Positions 4,389 through 6,906 of a stretch of 6,906 nucleotides of DNA are shown here, piece after piece. The notes under the pieces were generated by a model. That model saw only the letters and a list, made by a program, of their open reading frames with translations. It ran no database searches and had not been told where the DNA came from. The DNA is from Chloroflexota bacterium. GTDB taxonomy: Bacteria; Chloroflexota; Limnocylindria; QHBO01. Every line of letters starts with the position of its first letter. The first letter of the stretch is position 1. The DNA lies in contig JACCWY010000482.1 in assembly GCA_013697395.1 (NCBI GenBank), forward strand, positions 1-6,906, given 5' to 3'. The position numbers and the translations under genes are program-made.

Positions 4389-4997
4389 ATGCAATCACGC
4401 TCGGTGCCGGACCGGGACGCGATGGCGGACCGGCCGGCCGGGCCGATGCTCATCGTCGTCAGCGGGGCCCCGGGCAGCGGGAAGACGACGCTCGCGCGCC
4501 GGATCGCGGACGAGCTTGGCCTGCTCCTCATCTCCAAGGATGCCATCAAGGAGTCGCTCGCCGACGCGGTCGGGCTTCCGCGAACCGTCGATGAATCCAG
4601 CCGGCTGGGAGAAGCCGCGTACGCGGCCATGTTCATGCTCGCCACGGCGACCCTCGATGCCGGGGGAACCGCCATTCTCGACAGCAACTTCCGCCACGAC
4701 CGATCCGAGGACGAGCTCGTCGCCGTGGCGGCAGGACGCCCGGTCCGTGTGCTCCACTGCGAGGCGGATCCGACCACCATCGAGCGGCGGTATCGTGCCC
4801 GCGCGTCGACGCGACACCCCTGCCACCTTGACCTGCTCCGCACCGCCGACGTGCTCCGCGAGCTGGCGGACGGCAGCTACGCGCCGTTGGCGATCCTCGA
4901 TGCTCCCGTCCTCGTGATCCGCACCGACGGCGACGCGCCGCCAACCCTGGGTCCGATCCGATCGTTCGTCACCCAACTGGCCAGCATTGGGCCATGA
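4389..4997 (+). CDS. Small P-loop (AAA_33/zeta-toxin-like) kinase of unknown substrate
   Basis: This 202-residue predicted cytoplasmic protein has a clear Walker A motif, GAPGSGKTT (26-34), after the hydrophobic strand MLIVVS. It also has features of the AAA_33 family of small nucleotide-dependent kinases. SKDAIKESLAD (49-59) fills the position of a substrate-binding segment, AILDSNF (95-101) is the Walker-B-like strand, HCEAD (123-127) follows, and an Arg-rich lid RRYRARASTRHPCHLD (133-148) ends it. Family members include phosphotransferases acting on sugars, nucleosides, antibiotics or nucleotide-sugars (zeta toxins), and the substrate cannot be read from sequence. No antitoxin gene is adjacent, so a toxin role is not supported. 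Possible starts are ATG at 4366, 4389, 4422 and 4446, none with a good Shine-Dalgarno; 4389 is chosen because a TAnnnT element suits a leaderless start there. The stop overlaps the recG start (ATGA), implying coupling. Confidence 0.82.
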   Translation: MQSRSVPDRDAMADRPAGPMLIVVSGAPGSGKTTLARRIADELGLLLISKDAIKESLADAVGLPRTVDESSRLGEAAYAAMFMLATATLDAGGTAILDSNFRHDRSEDELVAVAAGRPVRVLHCEADPTTIERRYRARASTRHPCHLDLLRTADVLRELADGSYAPLAILDAPVLVIRTDGDAPPTLGPIRSFVTQLASIGP

Positions 4998-6906
4998 CGG
5001 CCCTGGCGCCCGAGGAGCTTGACCTTCCGATCCGCCGCTCGATGCCGGAGCTCGCGCGTGGAGCCGGCACGCTGGCAAAGCTCGGCATCACGACCGCCCG
5101 CGAGGCGCTGTGGTACCTCCCGTTTCGCTACGACGACTTCAGCGACCTCCGCGCCCTGGGCGAGCTGATTCCCGACGAGAAGCAGTCGGCCCGCGTGCGC
5201 GTCGAGGCGATCCGCGTCGAGCCGGGGTTCGGGCGACGACCGCAGCGGGTAATCGCCCAGCTGACGGACACCACCGGGAGCGCCGAGGCGATATGGTTCG
5301 GGCGCCGCTACGTCGAGCGCCGGCTCCAGGCCGGCGACGAGGTCATCGTCTCGGGCAAGGTCACGCAGCGCGGCTGGCGGCCTCAGTTCACCTCGCCCGA
5401 ATTCAGCCCGGCCGGCCACGAGTCGGTGCATACCGCGCGCGTCGTGCCCGTCTACCACCTGACCGCCGGGGTCACGCAGAAGCGTCTGCGGGAGCTGCTG
5501 GCGCGGATCATGGACCGTGCCCTGCCGGGCGTGGTCGACCCCCTCGCGCATGCGGAGCGCGCGGGCCTGCCGGCCCTCGACGACGCGCTCCGGACGGCGC
5601 ACTTTCCGGAGGAGGCGGCCGACGTCACCGAGGCGCTCGACCGGTTGGCCTTCGACGAGCTCCTCGCACTGCAGCTGACCCTCGCCCAGGCGCGCCGGGC
5701 GCGCGACGGCCTCCGGGCGCCGCGGATCGGCGTCGCGCTGGTCGAGCGCGCAGAGATCGTTGGGGCCCTGCCGTTCACGTTGACCAACGAACAGGCCACG
5801 GCCGTCGACGAGGTCCTGGACGACATTGCCCGCGAGCGGCCGATGCGCCGCCTGCTCCAGGGCGACGTGGGCAGCGGCAAGACAGCGGTCGCGGCCGTGG
5901 CCCTCGCCTGCGCCGTGCGCGCCGGCTGGCAGGGAGCGCTCATGGCGCCAACCGAGATCCTTGCGCGGCAGCACCATGCCGGGCTGGCGCCGCTGCTCGA
6001 TCGCCTCGGCGTACGGGCCGAGTTCCTGTCGGGCTCGCTCGGCGCCGCGCGAAAGCGAGAGATCCACGACGCCATTGGTGGCGGGATGGCAGAGGTCGTC
6101 ATCGGGACGCATGCCGTCATCAGCGAGGCGGTCAGCTTCCCGCGTCTCGGCCTCGTTATCGTCGACGAGCAGCACCGCTTCGGCGTGGGCGAGCGCGCGG
6201 CGCTCCAGGCCAAGGGCGCCGGTGGCGAGCCGCACGTGCTTGCCCTGACGGCGACGCCGATCCCGCGAACGCTGGCCCTGACGGTCTACGGCGATCTTTC
6301 CACCAGCACGATCCGTGAGATGCCGCCGGGACGCGAGCCGATCCGGACCGAGATCCGCGACCGACGGGCGCTGCCGAAGATCGAGGCGTTCCTCGCCGCG
6401 GAGGCGGGGGACGGACGCCAGTCCTTCGTCGTCGTGCCGCTCGTCGTCGAGTCCGAGGCGCTCCAGGCCGCAAGCGCCGAGGCGGAGGCCGCCCGTCTGC
6501 GCGCCGCGCACCCCACGCTGAGGATCGGGCTCGTCCACGGCCAGCAGCGGGCCGACCCTCGTGACGTGACCATGACGGCCTTCGCGGCGGGCGAGATGGA
6601 CGTCCTGGTGGCCACGACCGTGATCGAGGTCGGCATCGACGTTCCGAACGCGAGCGTCATCCTCATCGAGGACGCCGAACGCTTCGGCCTGGCGCAGCTG
6701 CACCAGCTGCGCGGCCGTGTCGGCCGCGGGCGGCATCGGTCCTTCTGCATCCTGCTGTCGGACAGCGGCGACGAGCTGGCCATGCGACGGCTGGAGGTGC
6801 TTCGAGGCTCGAACGACGGCTTCGCCATCGCCGAGGCCGATCTCGAGCTGCGTGGTGCCGGCAACCTGCTCGGCACGCGCCAGTCCGGCCTGCCGCCGCT
6901 CCGAGT
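4994..6906 (+). CDS. recG: ATP-dependent DNA helicase RecG (3' end outside window)
   Basis: RecG is a superfamily 2 double-stranded DNA translocase that remodels stalled forks and branched intermediates. The first 637 codons are visible. The N-terminal part contains LAKLGITTAREALWYLPFRYDDF (28-50), then an OB-fold wedge domain (about 65-150; QLTDTTGSAEAIWFG, GDEVIVSGKV). The helicase motifs follow in order: Walker A GDVGSGKT (290-297), MAPTEILA (317-324), GTHA (371-374), DEQHRFGV (391-398), ALTATPIPRTL (417-427), ATTVIEVGIDVPNA (540-553) and QLRGRVGRG (571-579). Near the edge, the RecG-typical region D-L-E-L-R-G-A-G-N-L-L-G-TRQSG (616-632) is present. No frameshift or missing motif is seen. 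E. coli RecG has 693 residues, so only the last few dozen residues should be missing. The ATG at 4994 overlaps the kinase stop, and the conserved N-terminal motif begins soon after it. Confidence 0.97.
   Translation, partial: MTALAPEELDLPIRRSMPELARGAGTLAKLGITTAREALWYLPFRYDDFSDLRALGELIPDEKQSARVRVEAIRVEPGFGRRPQRVIAQLTDTTGSAEAIWFGRRYVERRLQAGDEVIVSGKVTQRGWRPQFTSPEFSPAGHESVHTARVVPVYHLTAGVTQKRLRELLARIMDRALPGVVDPLAHAERAGLPALDDALRTAHFPEEAADVTEALDRLAFDELLALQLTLAQARRARDGLRAPRIGVALVERAEIVGALPFTLTNEQATAVDEVLDDIARERPMRRLLQGDVGSGKTAVAAVALACAVRAGWQGALMAPTEILARQHHAGLAPLLDRLGVRAEFLSGSLGAARKREIHDAIGGGMAEVVIGTHAVISEAVSFPRLGLVIVDEQHRFGVGERAALQAKGAGGEPHVLALTATPIPRTLALTVYGDLSTSTIREMPPGREPIRTEIRDRRALPKIEAFLAAEAGDGRQSFVVVPLVVESEALQAASAEAEAARLRAAHPTLRIGLVHGQQRADPRDVTMTAFAAGEMDVLVATTVIEVGIDVPNASVILIEDAERFGLAQLHQLRGRVGRGRHRSFCILLSDSGDELAMRRLEVLRGSNDGFAIAEADLELRGAGNLLGTRQSGLPPLR

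Noticed and set aside
4389..4997. Zeta-type toxin of a toxin-antitoxin pair
   Set aside because: The P-loop fold is similar, but there is no small antitoxin gene next to it; the neighbours are rpmB and recG. A housekeeping kinase is at least as likely.
4877..6736. Very long minus-strand open frame (about 619 codons) opposite recG
   Set aside because: The plus strand here encodes RecG with all helicase motifs intact. Long antisense open frames are common opposite GC-rich genes, and the translation is Arg/Gly/Ala-rich with no recognisable family.

Overview
The window is a GC-rich bacterial chromosome segment packed with housekeeping genes. No mobile element, CRISPR array, tRNA or rRNA gene is visible. 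High GC, frequent GTG starts, genes that overlap by 1 to 4 bases, a four-cysteine ribosomal protein L28 and a DUF4015-type lipoprotein would fit a high-GC lineage such as Chloroflexota (Limnocylindria-like). That placement is inference from style and gene content, not from a marker comparison.

Bases 1-3586, plus strand, form one tight unit: the 3' end of rlmN (23S rRNA/tRNA adenine methyltransferase), rpe (ribulose-phosphate 3-epimerase), a lipoprotein with two beta-sandwich-like segments and a DUF4015 putative glycoside-hydrolase domain, a small RDD-family membrane protein, and dtd (D-aminoacyl-tRNA deacylase). Neighbours touch or overlap (a 4-base GTGA junction, a 2-base gap, then two 1-base TGATG junctions), so they are probably co-transcribed and translationally coupled. 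rlmN and dtd serve translation fidelity, rpe serves the pentose phosphate pathway, and the lipoprotein and RDD protein act at the cell envelope.

Bases 3587-4115 are a gap of about 530 bases between the convergent genes dtd (+) and rpmB (-). I see no credible gene in it. It holds a cluster of short related repeats in direct and inverted orientation with palindromic parts, several hairpins, and a good candidate intrinsic terminator for rpmB at its right edge.

Bases 4116-4307, minus strand, are rpmB (ribosomal protein L28). Its leader contains a perfect 7-bp hairpin. A 22-bp near-palindrome made of two opposed GCTACSAT half-sites lies between rpmB and the next, divergent gene. It may be a pair of face-to-face -10 elements, an operator, or both.

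Bases 4389-6906, plus strand, are a small P-loop (AAA_33/zeta-toxin-like) kinase of unknown substrate, joined by an ATGA overlap to recG, the branched-DNA helicase. recG runs off the right edge after 637 codons with all its helicase motifs visible.

I see no clear new defence or mobile system. The most interesting items are the repeat cluster in the convergent gap, the symmetric divergent promoter/operator region with the L28 leader hairpin, the uncharacterised kinase coupled to recG, and the DUF4015 lipoprotein.
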